Positions 17,870 through 26,776 of a stretch of DNA of 64,000 bases are shown here, piece by piece. Origin of the DNA: Paracoccus acridae (GTDB lineage Bacteria; Pseudomonadota; Alphaproteobacteria; Rhodobacterales; Rhodobacteraceae). Numbering within the stretch: the stretch's first letter is position 1; every line of letters starts with the position of its first letter. Location: positions 174,269 to 238,268 of the forward strand of contig NZ_BMIV01000005.1 in NCBI RefSeq assembly GCF_014642735.1, given 5' to 3'. Made by a program: the position numbers and the translations under genes. The notes beneath the pieces are model-generated. The model was not told the DNA's origin, did no database searches, and saw only the letters and a program-made list of their open reading frames with translations.

Positions 17870-18679
17870 ATGCGTATTCCCTATCTTGACCGTCTGACGA
17901 ACAAGGGTCCCCGCGTGTCGGTGATCCGCCTGCATGGCGCCATCGGCATGGCCGGGCGCGGCGGCGGCCTGTCGGACGCGGCGCTTGCGCCCGTGATCGA
18001 ACGCGCCTTTCGCAAGGGCAAGCCCGTCGCCGTGGCGCTGTCGATCAATTCGCCCGGCGGATCGCCGGTGCAGTCGTCGCTGATCGCTGCCCGGCTCCGG
18101 CGACTGGCCGACGAGACGAAGACCCCTGTCCATGCCTTTGTCGAGGATGTGGCGGCCTCTGGCGGATACTGGCTGGCCTGCGCGGCGGACCGGATCTGGG
18201 CCGATGACAGTTCGATCCTGGGGTCGATCGGGGTGATCTCGGCGGGCTTCGGTTTCCAGGATCTGATCGCCCGCTGGGGGATCGAGCGCCGCGTGCATAC
18301 GGCAGGACGGTCGAAATCCACGCTGGATCCCTTCCGCCCCGAACGGCCCGAGGATGTGGAGCGCCTGCACAACGTGCTGGAGTCGATCCACCAGGCCTTC
18401 AAGGATCATGTGACGGCCCGCCGGGGGGACCGGCTGGCTGCGGACCGCGATCTGTTCACCGGCGAATTCTGGGCCGGGCGGCAGTCCGTGGCCTTGGGGC
18501 TTGCCGATGGCATCGGCCACCTGGTGCCGCAGATGAAGGCGCTTTACGGCGACAAGACGCGCTTTGTCGTCCATGCCCCGCGCCAGTCGCTGTTCCGCAG
18601 GCTGGGGCTGTCGGCCGGCACGGTGCTGGACGCAGCCCAGGAACGCGCGGCCTTTGCCCGCTTCGGTGCCGGGGGATGA
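17870..18679 (+). CDS. S49 family serine peptidase (SohB/SppA type)
   Basis: This is a short-form signal-peptide-peptidase-like enzyme that degrades membrane-embedded peptides by a Ser/Lys dyad. In the 269-residue protein the nucleophile is Ser97 in ASGGYW, and the general base is Lys149 in GRSKSTLDPF. The oxyanion region SINSPGGSP lies at about 58-66. No strong N-terminal transmembrane helix is evident, so it may be peripheral or cytoplasmic. The stop overlaps the start of a 42-residue membrane ORF by ATGA. Confidence 0.92.
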   Translation: MRIPYLDRLTNKGPRVSVIRLHGAIGMAGRGGGLSDAALAPVIERAFRKGKPVAVALSINSPGGSPVQSSLIAARLRRLADETKTPVHAFVEDVAASGGYWLACAADRIWADDSSILGSIGVISAGFGFQDLIARWGIERRVHTAGRSKSTLDPFRPERPEDVERLHNVLESIHQAFKDHVTARRGDRLAADRDLFTGEFWAGRQSVALGLADGIGHLVPQMKALYGDKTRFVVHAPRQSLFRRLGLSAGTVLDAAQERAAFARFGAGG

Positions 18680-18804
18680 GTGTCCGCATCGTCATCCTGT
18701 TCCTGATGGTGATGGTTGCCCTGGCGCTGATACGCGGTCCGGCCTTTCGCCGCAGCATCCGCCGTCTTCTGGGTATCCCACCGTCCCGTCGCAACCGCAG
18801 GTAA
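18676..18804 (+). CDS. 42-residue membrane protein coupled to the S49 peptidase gene
   Basis: A tiny ORF begins in an ATGA overlap with the upstream peptidase gene. Residues 3-18 form one hydrophobic helix (VRIVILFLMVMVALAL). The rest is strongly basic with many Arg (RGPAFRRSIRRLLG and a terminal SRRNRR). I do not recognise the family. The overlap, the clean transmembrane-plus-basic architecture and the following AT-rich intergenic region support a real gene that may be co-translated with the peptidase. Confidence 0.6.
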   Translation: MSVRIVILFLMVMVALALIRGPAFRRSIRRLLGIPPSRRNRR

Positions 18805-18879
18805 CCGGATTTGTCCCCGTTCAGGTAAGATTCGTTCAACAAGCGCCTGAAACTGCGCAAGTTTCGCATCTCACGGCTG

Positions 18880-19008
18880 GATGTAATAAATTTCCTTTTA
18901 AGAACAGCAACTTAAGATATTGCCTAAATTTCAGGCAAAGTCATCATCCTGTAACGATTGCTGGTTGGGAACATCCTGCCTCACAGGACTCTCACAGAGT
19001 TATCCACA
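18880..19008 (+). promoter_or_regulatory. AT-rich intergenic segment with a perfect DnaA box
   Basis: TTATCCACA at 19000-19008 matches the consensus DnaA box exactly. It follows an unusually AT-rich stretch (about 18884-18955) that contains two TTAAG words 10 bases apart. There are also GANTC (CcrM-type) sites at about 18827 and 18988. I see only one perfect box, so this is as likely to be a DnaA-controlled uvrC promoter as a replication origin. Confidence 0.4.
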
Positions 19009-19086
19009 GCGGCGGTGGACAGCTTTGACCTTGTAATCCTCGCCCCGAACTTGCAGCCCGCCACGGGAATCACCACTCTGACGGAC

Positions 19087-20949
19087 ATGACCCAGGACAC
19101 GACCCCCAAGACCGGCCACGCGCTGATTCAGGACTATCTGCGCCAGCTTGACCGCAGCCCCGGCGTTTATCGGATGCTGGATGCGCAGGGGGCGGTTCTT
19201 TACGTCGGCAAGGCGCGCGACCTGAAGGCGCGGGTGTCGAACTATGCCCGGCCCTCGGGCCATTCGGCGCGGATCGCGCGGATGATCCGCGAAACCGCCA
19301 GCATGATGTTCCTGACCACGCGCACTGAAACCGAGGCGCTGCTGCTGGAACAGAACCTGATCAAGCAGCTGAAGCCGCGCTACAACGTGCTTTTGCGCGA
19401 CGACAAGTCATTCCCGAACATCCTGGTCGCGAAATCCCACGCCTATCCGCAGATCAAGAAGCATCGTGGGGCGAAGTCGGAAAAGGGCGACTATTACGGC
19501 CCCTTCGCCAGCGCGGGGGCCGTGAACCGCACGCTGACCCAGCTGCAGCGGGTGTTTTTGCTGCGCAACTGCACGGACGCCACCTTCGAATCGCGCACGC
19601 GCCCCTGCCTGCTGTTCCAGATCAAACGGTGCAGCGCGCCCTGCGTCGGCCGGATTTCGGAAACGGATTACGGCGCGCTTGTGTCGGATGCCGAACGCTT
19701 CCTGCAGGGCAAGACCACCGTGATCCAGGCCAACCTGGCCCGCGACATGGCCGAGGCGGCCGAGAACATGGAATACGAACGTGCCGCCGCGCTCCGCGAC
19801 CGGATCAAGGCGCTGACCGCCGTGCAATCGGTCCAGGCCATCAACCCCAAGCGCGTGGCCGAGGCCGACATCGTCGCCCTGCACATGGAAAGCGGGCAGG
19901 CCTGCGTGCAGGTCTTCTTCATCCGCGGCAATCAAAGCTGGGGCAACCGCGACTTCTATCCTCGACTTGGCGGGGTGGAATCGCCTGCCGAGGTGATGCA
20001 GGCCTTCCTTTTGCAATTCTATGACGACAAGCCGCCGCCCCGGATGATCCTGCTGTCTCATGCACCGGACGAGCCCGACCTGACCCGCCAGGTCCTGTCC
20101 GAACGTGCCACCCGCCGGGTCGTCATCGGCGTGCCGCAGCGGGGCGAGAAGTTCGATCTGGTGGAAAACGCCCTGCGCAACGCCCGCGAAAGCCTGGCCC
20201 GCCGCATGTCCGAAAGCGCCACGCAACTGCGCCTGCTGGAGGGCGTGGGCGAGGCCTTCGACCTGCCCGCCGCCCCCCGGCGGATCGAGGTTTACGACAA
20301 CAGCCACATCATGGGCACCAATGCCGTGGGCGGCATGATCGTGGCCGGGCCGGAAGGCTTCATCAAGAGCCAGTATCGCAAGTTCAACATCAAGGGGACC
20401 GAGATCACGCCGGGCGACGACTTCGGCATGATGAAGGAAGTCCTGTCCCGCCGCTTCACCCGCCTGCTGAAGGAAGACCCCGACCGCCAGACGGAAGCCT
20501 GGCCCGACCTGCTGCTGATCGACGGAGGCGCCGGGCAGGTATCCGCCGTGGACGGCATCCTGGCCGATCTGGGGGTCGAGGACATTCCCATCGTCGGCGT
20601 CGCCAAGGGCATCGACCGCGACCAGGGGAAAGAGGAATTCCATCGCCCCGGCCGCGCGCCCTTTGCGCTGCGCATGAACGATCCGGTTCTGTATTTCATC
20701 CAGCGCCTGCGAGACGAGGCGCATCGCTGGGCCATCGGCACCCACCGCGCCAAGCGCGCCAAATCGGTCATGGCCAATCCTCTGGACGAAATCGCGGGCA
20801 TCGGCGCCGCCCGCAAGCGCGCGCTTCTGGCCCATTTCGGCAGCGCCAAGGCGGTCAGCCGGGCGGGCCTTGCGGATCTGCAGGCGGTCGAAGGGATCTC
20901 GGCGGCGATGGCGCAGAAGGTTCACGACCATTTCAACGCGCGGGGCTGA
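19087..20949 (+). CDS. uvrC: Excinuclease ABC subunit C (UvrC)
   Basis: UvrC makes both incisions in nucleotide excision repair. The 620-residue protein has an N-terminal GIY-YIG nuclease domain (GVYRM at 26-30 and [14 protein letters not shown] near 37-50), the UvrB-interacting UVR helix pair around [16 protein letters not shown], the RNase H-like second nuclease ([17 protein letters not shown] and [13 protein letters not shown]) and C-terminal helix-hairpin-helix motifs ([18 protein letters not shown]). I chose the ATG at 19087 since the family begins shortly before GVY; a longer in-frame start at 18958 would cross the DnaA-box region. Confidence 0.97.
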   Translation: MTQDTTPKTGHALIQDYLRQLDRSPGVYRMLDAQGAVLYVGKARDLKARVSNYARPSGHSARIARMIRETASMMFLTTRTETEALLLEQNLIKQLKPRYNVLLRDDKSFPNILVAKSHAYPQIKKHRGAKSEKGDYYGPFASAGAVNRTLTQLQRVFLLRNCTDATFESRTRPCLLFQIKRCSAPCVGRISETDYGALVSDAERFLQGKTTVIQANLARDMAEAAENMEYERAAALRDRIKALTAVQSVQAINPKRVAEADIVALHMESGQACVQVFFIRGNQSWGNRDFYPRLGGVESPAEVMQAFLLQFYDDKPPPRMILLSHAPDEPDLTRQVLSERATRRVVIGVPQRGEKFDLVENALRNARESLARRMSESATQLRLLEGVGEAFDLPAAPRRIEVYDNSHIMGTNAVGGMIVAGPEGFIKSQYRKFNIKGTEITPGDDFGMMKEVLSRRFTRLLKEDPDRQTEAWPDLLLIDGGAGQVSAVDGILADLGVEDIPIVGVAKGIDRDQGKEEFHRPGRAPFALRMNDPVLYFIQRLRDEAHRWAIGTHRAKRAKSVMANPLDEIAGIGAARKRALLAHFGSAKAVSRAGLADLQAVEGISAAMAQKVHDHFNARG

Positions 20950-21176
20950 CCGGCGCGGGGAAGGATGTTCCAAACTTCGCGGCTTCAGGGGAAAAGGAAA
21001 CGTGACGCCGTCGCGATCTCTTAGCAAGATTTTGGAATAACAACGACTTGCGGACCCACCGGGACCGGCCCGGCCGGGCCATTCGCCTGCGAAAGACGTT
21101 TGCGGTATCATCCCACCGCAGGCTTCGGTCCTGATCGCGTTATGGTTGCCCCTCTCAACCTGAGAAAGAGGCTATC

Positions 21177-21545
21177 ATGACCCGTTTGCCCGAACCCGGC
21201 ATCCTTGCCCCGCGGTTCCTGCCTGCCGGCCTGCCCAAATCCACTCGGGGGGATGAATTCAAGCCGCATCTGACGGAACTGACCGGGATCGTGACCGACA
21301 ACAACAGCAATGGCAGCGATCCGGTGCTGTGCGTCAGCGATGCCGAGGGCCGCAACTGGACGGTCGAGCTGGCCTGCCGCGCAAGGAACGCCGAAATCGG
21401 CCTGACCAAGGCCGTGGCGATCCCCGGCGATCCGATCCGCGTCATCGGCCACCGCACCCGCCGCTTTGGCGAGCAGCGCATCAAGGCCGTCCACCTGACC
21501 ATCGCGGGCCGCGCCTATCCCCTGTTCGAGGGCGCGATCGGCTGA
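21177..21545 (+). CDS. Hypothetical protein, possible OB-like fold
   Basis: I do not recognise this 122-residue protein with confidence. It has no signal peptide. The centre (LTELTGIVTDNNSN, then WTVELACRARNAEIGL, then PGDPIRVIGHRTRRFGEQRI) alternates strands in a way that recalls small OB-like domains such as DUF6152. A good AGAAAGAGG ribosome binding site precedes the ATG, and the codon use is typical of this genome. It stands alone between uvrC and pgsA. Confidence 0.6.
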   Translation: MTRLPEPGILAPRFLPAGLPKSTRGDEFKPHLTELTGIVTDNNSNGSDPVLCVSDAEGRNWTVELACRARNAEIGLTKAVAIPGDPIRVIGHRTRRFGEQRIKAVHLTIAGRAYPLFEGAIG

Positions 21546-21626
21546 ACCGGGCTGCAATCCGGGGGCGCGGCGCATTTCGATGCGCCGCCCCTTTCAAAGT
21601 CCCGCGCCACGGACTAGCTTGCCCCT

Positions 21627-22259
21627 ATGCGCTGGACCGTCCCCAATATCCTGACCCTGCTTCGGCTGATCGCGGCCCCCGCCGTGCCGCTGATGTTTCT
21701 GTATTTCAGTCGTCCCTGGGCCGACTGGGCGGCACTGGCGCTGTTCCTGATCGCGGCCGTGACAGACTGGATCGACGGCTATCTTGCACGCAGCTGGCAG
21801 CAGGAAAGCCGCTTCGGCGCCGCCATGGACCCGATCGCCGACAAGGCCATGGTGGTGATCGCGATCGTCGTCATCACCGGCTATTCCGGCATGAACCCCT
21901 GGCTGATCCTGCCCGCCACCCTGATCCTGTTCCGCGAGGTCTTCGTGTCGGGCCTGCGCGAATTCCTGGGATCGAATGCGCGGCTTCTGAAGGTCACCAA
22001 GCTTGCCAAGTGGAAGACCACCACCCAGATGGTCGCCATCTCGGTCCTGTTCCTGGGCACCGGCCTGGCCTATGTCGAACACGGCCGCCCGCCCCGCGTG
22101 GGCGAACCGGGCTTGCCGTTTTCCCTGTCCTGGGCGGATCTGGCGACGCAGGTCGGCCTGCTGCTGGTGTGGATCGCGGCGGTCCTGACGGCCTGGACCG
22201 GGTGGGATTATTTCGTGAAGGCGCGCCCCTATCTGCGCGAACCTGGCCATGACGCTTGA
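21627..22259 (+). CDS. pgsA: CDP-diacylglycerol--glycerol-3-phosphate 3-phosphatidyltransferase
   Basis: PgsA makes phosphatidylglycerol phosphate, the precursor of phosphatidylglycerol, in the inner membrane. The 210-residue protein has the CDP-alcohol phosphotransferase signature spread over residues 47-72: DWIDGYLAR, then the conserved Gly64 and DPIADK. About five hydrophobic helices are visible. The family length and the N-terminal PNILTLLRL are typical. It overlaps moaD by 11 bases. Confidence 0.95.
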   Translation: MRWTVPNILTLLRLIAAPAVPLMFLYFSRPWADWAALALFLIAAVTDWIDGYLARSWQQESRFGAAMDPIADKAMVVIAIVVITGYSGMNPWLILPATLILFREVFVSGLREFLGSNARLLKVTKLAKWKTTTQMVAISVLFLGTGLAYVEHGRPPRVGEPGLPFSLSWADLATQVGLLLVWIAAVLTAWTGWDYFVKARPYLREPGHDA

Positions 22260-22500
22260 CGTGCTGTATTTCGCCTGGCTGCGCGAACGCATCGGCCAGC
22301 CGCGCGAACGGATCGAGACCGACGCCGCCACCGTCCGCGACCTGATCGCCGATCTGGCCGCGCGGGACGACTGGCACGCGGCGGCCTTCGCCGACCTGGC
22401 CGCCGTGCGCTGCGCCGTGGACCAGCAGCTTGCCGACCTGGACGCGCCGCTTGCAGGCGCCCGAGAGGTCGCCTTCTTCCCGCCCATGACCGGCGGCTGA
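22249..22500 (+). CDS. moaD: Molybdopterin synthase sulfur-carrier subunit MoaD
   Basis: MoaD carries the thiocarboxylate sulfur used to make the dithiolene of molybdopterin. The 83-residue protein begins TLDVLYFAWLRERIG, has the ubiquitin-like REVAFFPPMTGG end, and finishes with the essential Gly-Gly. It overlaps pgsA and lies 3 bases before moaE, its enzymatic partner. Confidence 0.95.
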   Translation: MTLDVLYFAWLRERIGQPRERIETDAATVRDLIADLAARDDWHAAAFADLAAVRCAVDQQLADLDAPLAGAREVAFFPPMTGG

Positions 22501-22503
22501 TCC

Positions 22504-22938
22504 ATGTCGGCCCGCGTCCAGACCGCGCCCTTCGACCTTGCCGCCGAACTGGCGGGCTTCGGTGCGGGCGCGGGGGCCATCGTCACCTTCACGGGCGTGG
22601 TGCGCGACGACACCGGCGCCATGGCCGCGCTGGAGATCGAGCATTACCCCGGCATGACCGAACGCGCGCTGTCCGATTACGGCAGCGAAGCCGCCATCCG
22701 CTTTGCCCTGACCGACTGGCGCATCGTCCACCGTCATGGCCGCCTTGCCGTGGGCGAGCCGATCATGATGGTCGCCACCGCCGCCCGTCACCGCCACGCC
22801 GCGTTCCAGGCCGCCGATTACCTGATGGACTGGCTGAAATCCCGCGCCCCCTTCTGGAAGCGGGAAATCGGCCATGACGGCGCCGCCGCCTGGGTCGATG
22901 CCAAGGCCAGCGACGAAGACGCCTTGGCGCGATGGTAG
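22504..22938 (+). CDS. moaE: Molybdopterin synthase catalytic subunit MoaE
   Basis: MoaE transfers two sulfurs from MoaD to precursor Z. The 144-residue protein contains GAIVTFTGVVRDD (about 25-37), LEIEHYPGMTE (about 43-53), the VHRHGRLAVGE segment, and the late KSRAPFWKRE that carries the catalytic Lys region. It is translated with moaD. Other moa genes are not in the window. Confidence 0.95.
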   Translation: MSARVQTAPFDLAAELAGFGAGAGAIVTFTGVVRDDTGAMAALEIEHYPGMTERALSDYGSEAAIRFALTDWRIVHRHGRLAVGEPIMMVATAARHRHAAFQAADYLMDWLKSRAPFWKREIGHDGAAAWVDAKASDEDALARW

Positions 22939-22975
22939 CTTCTTCGTTGCCCAAATACCCATGCCCGGCCGCCGC
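22938..22975 (-). repeat. Partial copy of a Rhodobacterales-type intergenic palindromic repeat
   Basis: Read on the minus strand, GGGTATTTGGGCAACGAAGA matches the right arm of the repeats at 31741-31807 and 35389-35443 (core GGRTAYTT followed by GAAGA). It directly follows the moaE stop. The hairpin arm seen in the other copies is absent or decayed here. Confidence 0.5.
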
Positions 22976-22977
22976 CC

Positions 22978-23484
22978 ATGATCCGGCCTGACCTGCGCGC
23001 CTGGCTTGCCGCCCGGTCCGAATCCCTGGTCGCCGCCGCCATCCTGCTGGCGGGGCTGTGGCTGGCCCTGCGCGGCGGCTGGTTCTTCGCCGCGATTGGC
23101 GCCCTGGTGCTGCTGGTCGGCCTGTCGCTGCTGCTGGGCGCCATCCGCCGCCTGCCATTCCGACGCGGCATCACCGCCCCCGGCTTGGTCGAGGTGGACG
23201 AAGGCGCCATCCGCTATTACGGCGCCGCCGTGCTGGGAGGAGAGATCGCCCTGCGCGATCTGGTCGAAATCCGCTTGCTGCGCCTGAAGGGCCGGGGTCA
23301 CTGGCGGCTGCGCAGCACCAGCGGAGAGGCGCTTCTGGTTCCCGTCGATGCCGCGGGCGCGGATGCCTTGGCCCATGCCTTCACGGCCCTGCCAGGCCTG
23401 GACATGGGGGCCGTATCGACGGCCCTGGCCCATGTCGCCGATCAGCCCGACGCCGTCCGCACCGTTTGGCGGAGACCGGGTTGA
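22978..23484 (+). CDS. Small membrane protein of unknown function
   Basis: The 168-residue protein has two neighbouring hydrophobic helices (about 17-34 and 36-54) and then a soluble C-terminal domain of strands with VDEGAIRYYGAAVLGGEIAL and LRSTSGEALLVPVDAAGADAL. The soluble part looks like a small beta domain of the PH type, but I cannot name it. No signal peptide cleavage site is evident. It lies 39 bases after moaE, behind a repeat, and before gshA. Confidence 0.75.
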   Translation: MIRPDLRAWLAARSESLVAAAILLAGLWLALRGGWFFAAIGALVLLVGLSLLLGAIRRLPFRRGITAPGLVEVDEGAIRYYGAAVLGGEIALRDLVEIRLLRLKGRGHWRLRSTSGEALLVPVDAAGADALAHAFTALPGLDMGAVSTALAHVADQPDAVRTVWRRPG

Positions 23485-23552
23485 GGCGGGTTGACTTGGC
23501 CCCCGCGTCACGTCACCTGTGACCGGCAAGAACCCAGAAAGGCCTCTGTTTC

Positions 23553-24923
23553 ATGTCGATTCCACAACAGGGCGGAGGCCCGATCGAAAGCCGCGACCAG
23601 CTTGCAGCCTATATCGCCAGCGGCGAAAAGCCCCGCGACGCCTGGCGCATCGGGACCGAGCACGAGAAGTTCGGCTATGACAAGGCCAGCCTGATGCCCT
23701 TGCCCTACGAAGGCGCCTGTTCGGTCCATGCCATGCTGTCGGGCCTGCAGGAACGCTTCGGCTGGAACCCGGTCATGGAACAGGACAAGCTGATCGGCCT
23801 GGAACGCGACGGCGCCAATATCAGCCTGGAACCCGGCGGCCAGCTGGAACTGTCGGGCGCGCCTCTGGAAACCATCCACCAGACCTGCGACGAGGTGAAC
23901 CAGCACCTGGCCGAGGTGAAGGAAATCGCCGACCGCATCGGCGCGGGCTTCATCGGCCTTGGCGCGGCGCCGGTCTGGGGCCAGGACGACATGCCGATGA
24001 TGCCCAAGGGGCGCTATCGGCTGATGACCGACTACATGGACCGCGTGGGCACGCTGGGCAAGCAGATGATGTATCGCACCTGCACGGTTCAGGTGAACCT
24101 GGACTTCGCGTCGGAAGCCGACATGGTCCAGAAGATGCGGGTCGCGCTGTCCTTGCAGCCTGTCGCCAATGCGCTGTTCGCGAATTCCCCTTTCCTCGAC
24201 GGCAAGCCCAATGGCTGGAAAAGCTGGCGCGCCCATATCTGGCAGAACCTGGACAATGCCCGCACCGGGATGCTGCCCTTCGTCTTCCAGGACGGCTTCG
24301 GCTATGACGCCTGGGTGGATTACGTCCTGAACGTGCCGATGTATTTCGTTTATCGCGACGGCAAGTATATCGACGCCCTGGGCCAGTCGTTCCGCGATTT
24401 CCTGGACGGCCGCCTGCCCGCCCTGCCGGGCGAGGTGCCCACCCTGTCGGACTGGGCCGACCACATGACCACCGTCTTCCCCGAGGCCCGCGTCAAGAAA
24501 TACATCGAGATGCGCGGCGCCGACGGCGGTCCCTGGCGGCGCCTTTGCGCGCTGCCCGCCCTGTGGGTCGGGCTGATCTATGACCAGTCGTCCCTGGATG
24601 CCGCATGGGATCTGGTCAAGGACTGGGACGACGAGACCCGCGAGGGGCTGCGTCAACAGGCCGGGATCCACGGGCTGCAGGCCAGCGTGAACGGCATCCA
24701 CATGCAGGATCTGGCGCGCGAGGTCGTGGCGATCGCCGAACAGGGTTTGAACAACCGCGCCCGTCCCGGCGCGGGGGGCCTTGTCCCGGACGAGACGCAT
24801 TTCCTGAACGCGCTGAAGGAAAGCCTGGACAGCGGCAAGGTGCCGGCCGACGAACTGCTGGAAAAGTTCAACGGCGAATGGAACGGCGACCTGACGCCGA
24901 TCTATCGCGAATATTCTTATTGA
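23553..24923 (+). CDS. gshA: Glutamate--cysteine ligase (class II, plant/alphaproteobacterial type)
   Basis: The enzyme joins glutamate and cysteine with ATP, the first step of glutathione synthesis. The 456-residue protein shows RIGTEHEKFGYD (about 32-43), LEPGGQLELSGAPLETIHQT (about 91-110) and GRYRLMTDYM, which belong to the class II GCS2-like ligases of plants and alphaproteobacteria rather than the E. coli form. AGAAAGG precedes the ATG. The gene is monocistronic and ends 16 bases from a convergent gene remnant. Confidence 0.92.
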   Translation: MSIPQQGGGPIESRDQLAAYIASGEKPRDAWRIGTEHEKFGYDKASLMPLPYEGACSVHAMLSGLQERFGWNPVMEQDKLIGLERDGANISLEPGGQLELSGAPLETIHQTCDEVNQHLAEVKEIADRIGAGFIGLGAAPVWGQDDMPMMPKGRYRLMTDYMDRVGTLGKQMMYRTCTVQVNLDFASEADMVQKMRVALSLQPVANALFANSPFLDGKPNGWKSWRAHIWQNLDNARTGMLPFVFQDGFGYDAWVDYVLNVPMYFVYRDGKYIDALGQSFRDFLDGRLPALPGEVPTLSDWADHMTTVFPEARVKKYIEMRGADGGPWRRLCALPALWVGLIYDQSSLDAAWDLVKDWDDETREGLRQQAGIHGLQASVNGIHMQDLAREVVAIAEQGLNNRARPGAGGLVPDETHFLNALKESLDSGKVPADELLEKFNGEWNGDLTPIYREYSY

Positions 24924-24938
24924 CCGGGGCAGGCCAAG

Positions 24939-25358
24939 TCAGAACCGCCATGTCAGGCCCAGCGGCGGGCCTGCCATCGTCGCATCCACCCGCGTCCCGC
25001 CGCTGCGGCAATCCACGTCCAGCCGCCGATAGCCCGCCGAGACATAGGCCCGGTCGGTGATCTGGTAATTGAGCGTCGCCACCACCTGCGTGGTGCTGTC
25101 CGACCCCATGCCCGTGACACCGTGGTCGATATGGGCGATTGCGGACCAGCGGGGCGCCGGGCTGTAATTCGCCCGCAGCGCAAGGATCGGATCGACGAAA
25201 TCCTTGTCCCCCGACCGGCTGACGACCCCACCCGCGACCGAGACCCCGGCCTCGATCTTCCAGGCGCGCACCCTCTCGTTTTCGATGGCGCGCCAGCCTG
25301 CCGCCAGTGTCAGGGATTGCTGCCGCCGACAACCCCGGTGTCCCACATGCCGAAGCAC
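24939..25358 (-). pseudogene. C-terminal remnant of an outer-membrane beta-barrel protein
   Basis: The frame encodes alternating amphipathic strands that end in a C-terminal aromatic residue (LGLTWRF), the mark of an outer-membrane barrel. FVDPILALRANYSPAPRW and YQITDRAYVSAGYRRLDVD are typical of small alphaproteobacterial porin-like proteins of about 250-280 residues. Only about 140 residues are present. The N-terminal end (LRHVGHRGCRRQQ, from a GTG at 25358) is not a signal peptide. The front half seems to be lost, so I treat it as a truncated, probably inactive gene. Confidence 0.6.
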
Positions 25359-25487
25359 CGCGATCAGGAAATGTTTGCCTGATCGACTGTGCCTGACCTT
25401 CGGGGCCGATCAAGGAAGCTGTTGATCCTGCCGGATGGCAGCCTTGACGGGCAGGGGCGCCCGTCCGTGACGCCCCTTGCCTTGGGT

Positions 25488-26549
25488 TCAGGCAGCGGCC
25501 CGCCGGCGGCGCAGCAAGGCCAGGCCGCCCAGGCCCGCCAGCAGCAAGGGGGCTGCGGCAGGCAGCGGCACCGGGGCAGGGTGCTGGGCATCGACCACGG
25601 TGCGTCCGAAATCGGTATAATCGGTGAAGAAGCCGTCCAGGCCCCAATCCAGCATCGGCTGGATCATGGCGAAGGCCTCGTCCTCGCTGAGGGGACGGAA
25701 GGTATAGGCATGGACCTTCAGGCCAAGACCGTGGGCGGCCTGGATGAAGGACTCGGTGATGCCGCCATAGCTGACGCCGACGCCGGTCGCGACCGACGCG
25801 ATCTGTTCCAGCGTCCGGAACCCGTCGCTGCCGTTCACGCCATAGATGCCGTCCTCAAGGCGCACTGATCCCAACTGCGCGACTTCTGCCTCCATCCCGT
25901 TGGTTTCCAGCAGGCTGGTCAGGTTGATGACGGATTGATGGGCGAAGGATTGCAGGATCACCTTGTCGGCCGCCGTGTCAAAGCCGTTGCTTTTCAGCGA
26001 CGCGATGATCTTTGCTTCCTTTTCCGCGTCGAAGGGCGCCTTCGCTTCGGGATAGATGCCGACGGATGTGCCATTCGCGGCGTTCTGGGCGTTCAGGAAC
26101 ACCAGCACCTCGTCCAGGGTCGGCACCTTGTAGGGATCGGCCATGCTGGGGGTGAAGCCGGGATAGGTCGAATCGGGCCGCGACAGCGCGCCGGTGGGCT
26201 TGACGGTCAGCGTCTTGATCTCGGCCAGGGTGAAGTCCTTGACGTTGTAAGTCCCGTTCCGGGGCTCGAACAGGTCGGCCACATCGGTGGTGCGGGTCAA
26301 TGTCGTGTCATGCATGGCGACCAGATGGCCGTCCTTGGTCATCTGCACGTCGGGTTCGATGTAATCCGCGCCCAGCTTGATCGCCAGTTCATAGCTGCCC
26401 AGCGTTTCCTCGGGCAGATAGCCGCTGGCGCCCCGATGCGCGACGACGATGGGAGCCTCGCCCGTCAGGGTGTTCCAGGTCGCGGCATGGGCTGCAAGGG
26501 GCAGGGCCAATGCCGAAAGGGCCGCAAGGGCGGCAAGCTGCATCTTCAT
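25488..26549 (-). CDS. Secreted glycerophosphodiester phosphodiesterase with VPLPA-type C-terminal sorting tail
   Basis: The enzyme hydrolyses glycerophosphodiesters to glycerol-3-phosphate and an alcohol. The 353-residue precursor has a Sec signal (about 1-22), then VVAHRGASGYLPEE and the metal-binding IEPDVQMTKDGHLVAMHDTT, both hallmarks of GDPD. The last 25 residues consist of VPLPAAAPLLLAGLGGLALL followed by RRRR: a VPLPA signature, one transmembrane helix and an Arg cluster, as in exosortase substrates. I chose the ATG at 26549, which opens the signal peptide, over one five codons upstream. Confidence 0.92.
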   Translation of the reverse strand: MKMQLAALAALSALALPLAAHAATWNTLTGEAPIVVAHRGASGYLPEETLGSYELAIKLGADYIEPDVQMTKDGHLVAMHDTTLTRTTDVADLFEPRNGTYNVKDFTLAEIKTLTVKPTGALSRPDSTYPGFTPSMADPYKVPTLDEVLVFLNAQNAANGTSVGIYPEAKAPFDAEKEAKIIASLKSNGFDTAADKVILQSFAHQSVINLTSLLETNGMEAEVAQLGSVRLEDGIYGVNGSDGFRTLEQIASVATGVGVSYGGITESFIQAAHGLGLKVHAYTFRPLSEDEAFAMIQPMLDWGLDGFFTDYTDFGRTVVDAQHPAPVPLPAAAPLLLAGLGGLALLRRRRAAA

Positions 26550-26623
26550 GAAAGCGTTTCCCAATCTTTAAACCATCATGCCTGCGCAGCCGGCCGGCGC
26601 GCAGCCAGGCGAGGGTGCCCAAA

Positions 26624-26631
26624 ATGGTTAA
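26624..26631 (-). promoter_or_regulatory. Possible CtrA half-site
   Basis: TTAACCAT on the minus strand equals the known half-site variant of CtrA targets. It lies between the divergent GDPD gene and the small membrane protein gene at 26777. An eight-base match alone is weak evidence. Confidence 0.25.
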
Positions 26632-26776
26632 CGGTTCTGCGACGCTTTTGTTCTGGTTTTATAAAATCCTCCTGTTCTAAGCCTTTCGGCCGCACCGCAC
26701 GACAATATGAGCGTCCGGCACCTTGCGCCGTGCCCCCCTTGGTGGCAGGCGTTGGGCAAAGCGAAAGGGGCAGGCG

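Noticed and set aside
18880..19008. Definite chromosomal origin of replication
   Set aside because: Only one perfect DnaA box, no dnaA, parAB or hemE neighbours, and no change of gene direction. Reported only as a possible regulatory element.
19408..21111. Long minus-strand open frame opposite uvrC
   Set aside because: It is a codon-bias shadow of uvrC. No domain is visible and the composition is atypical.
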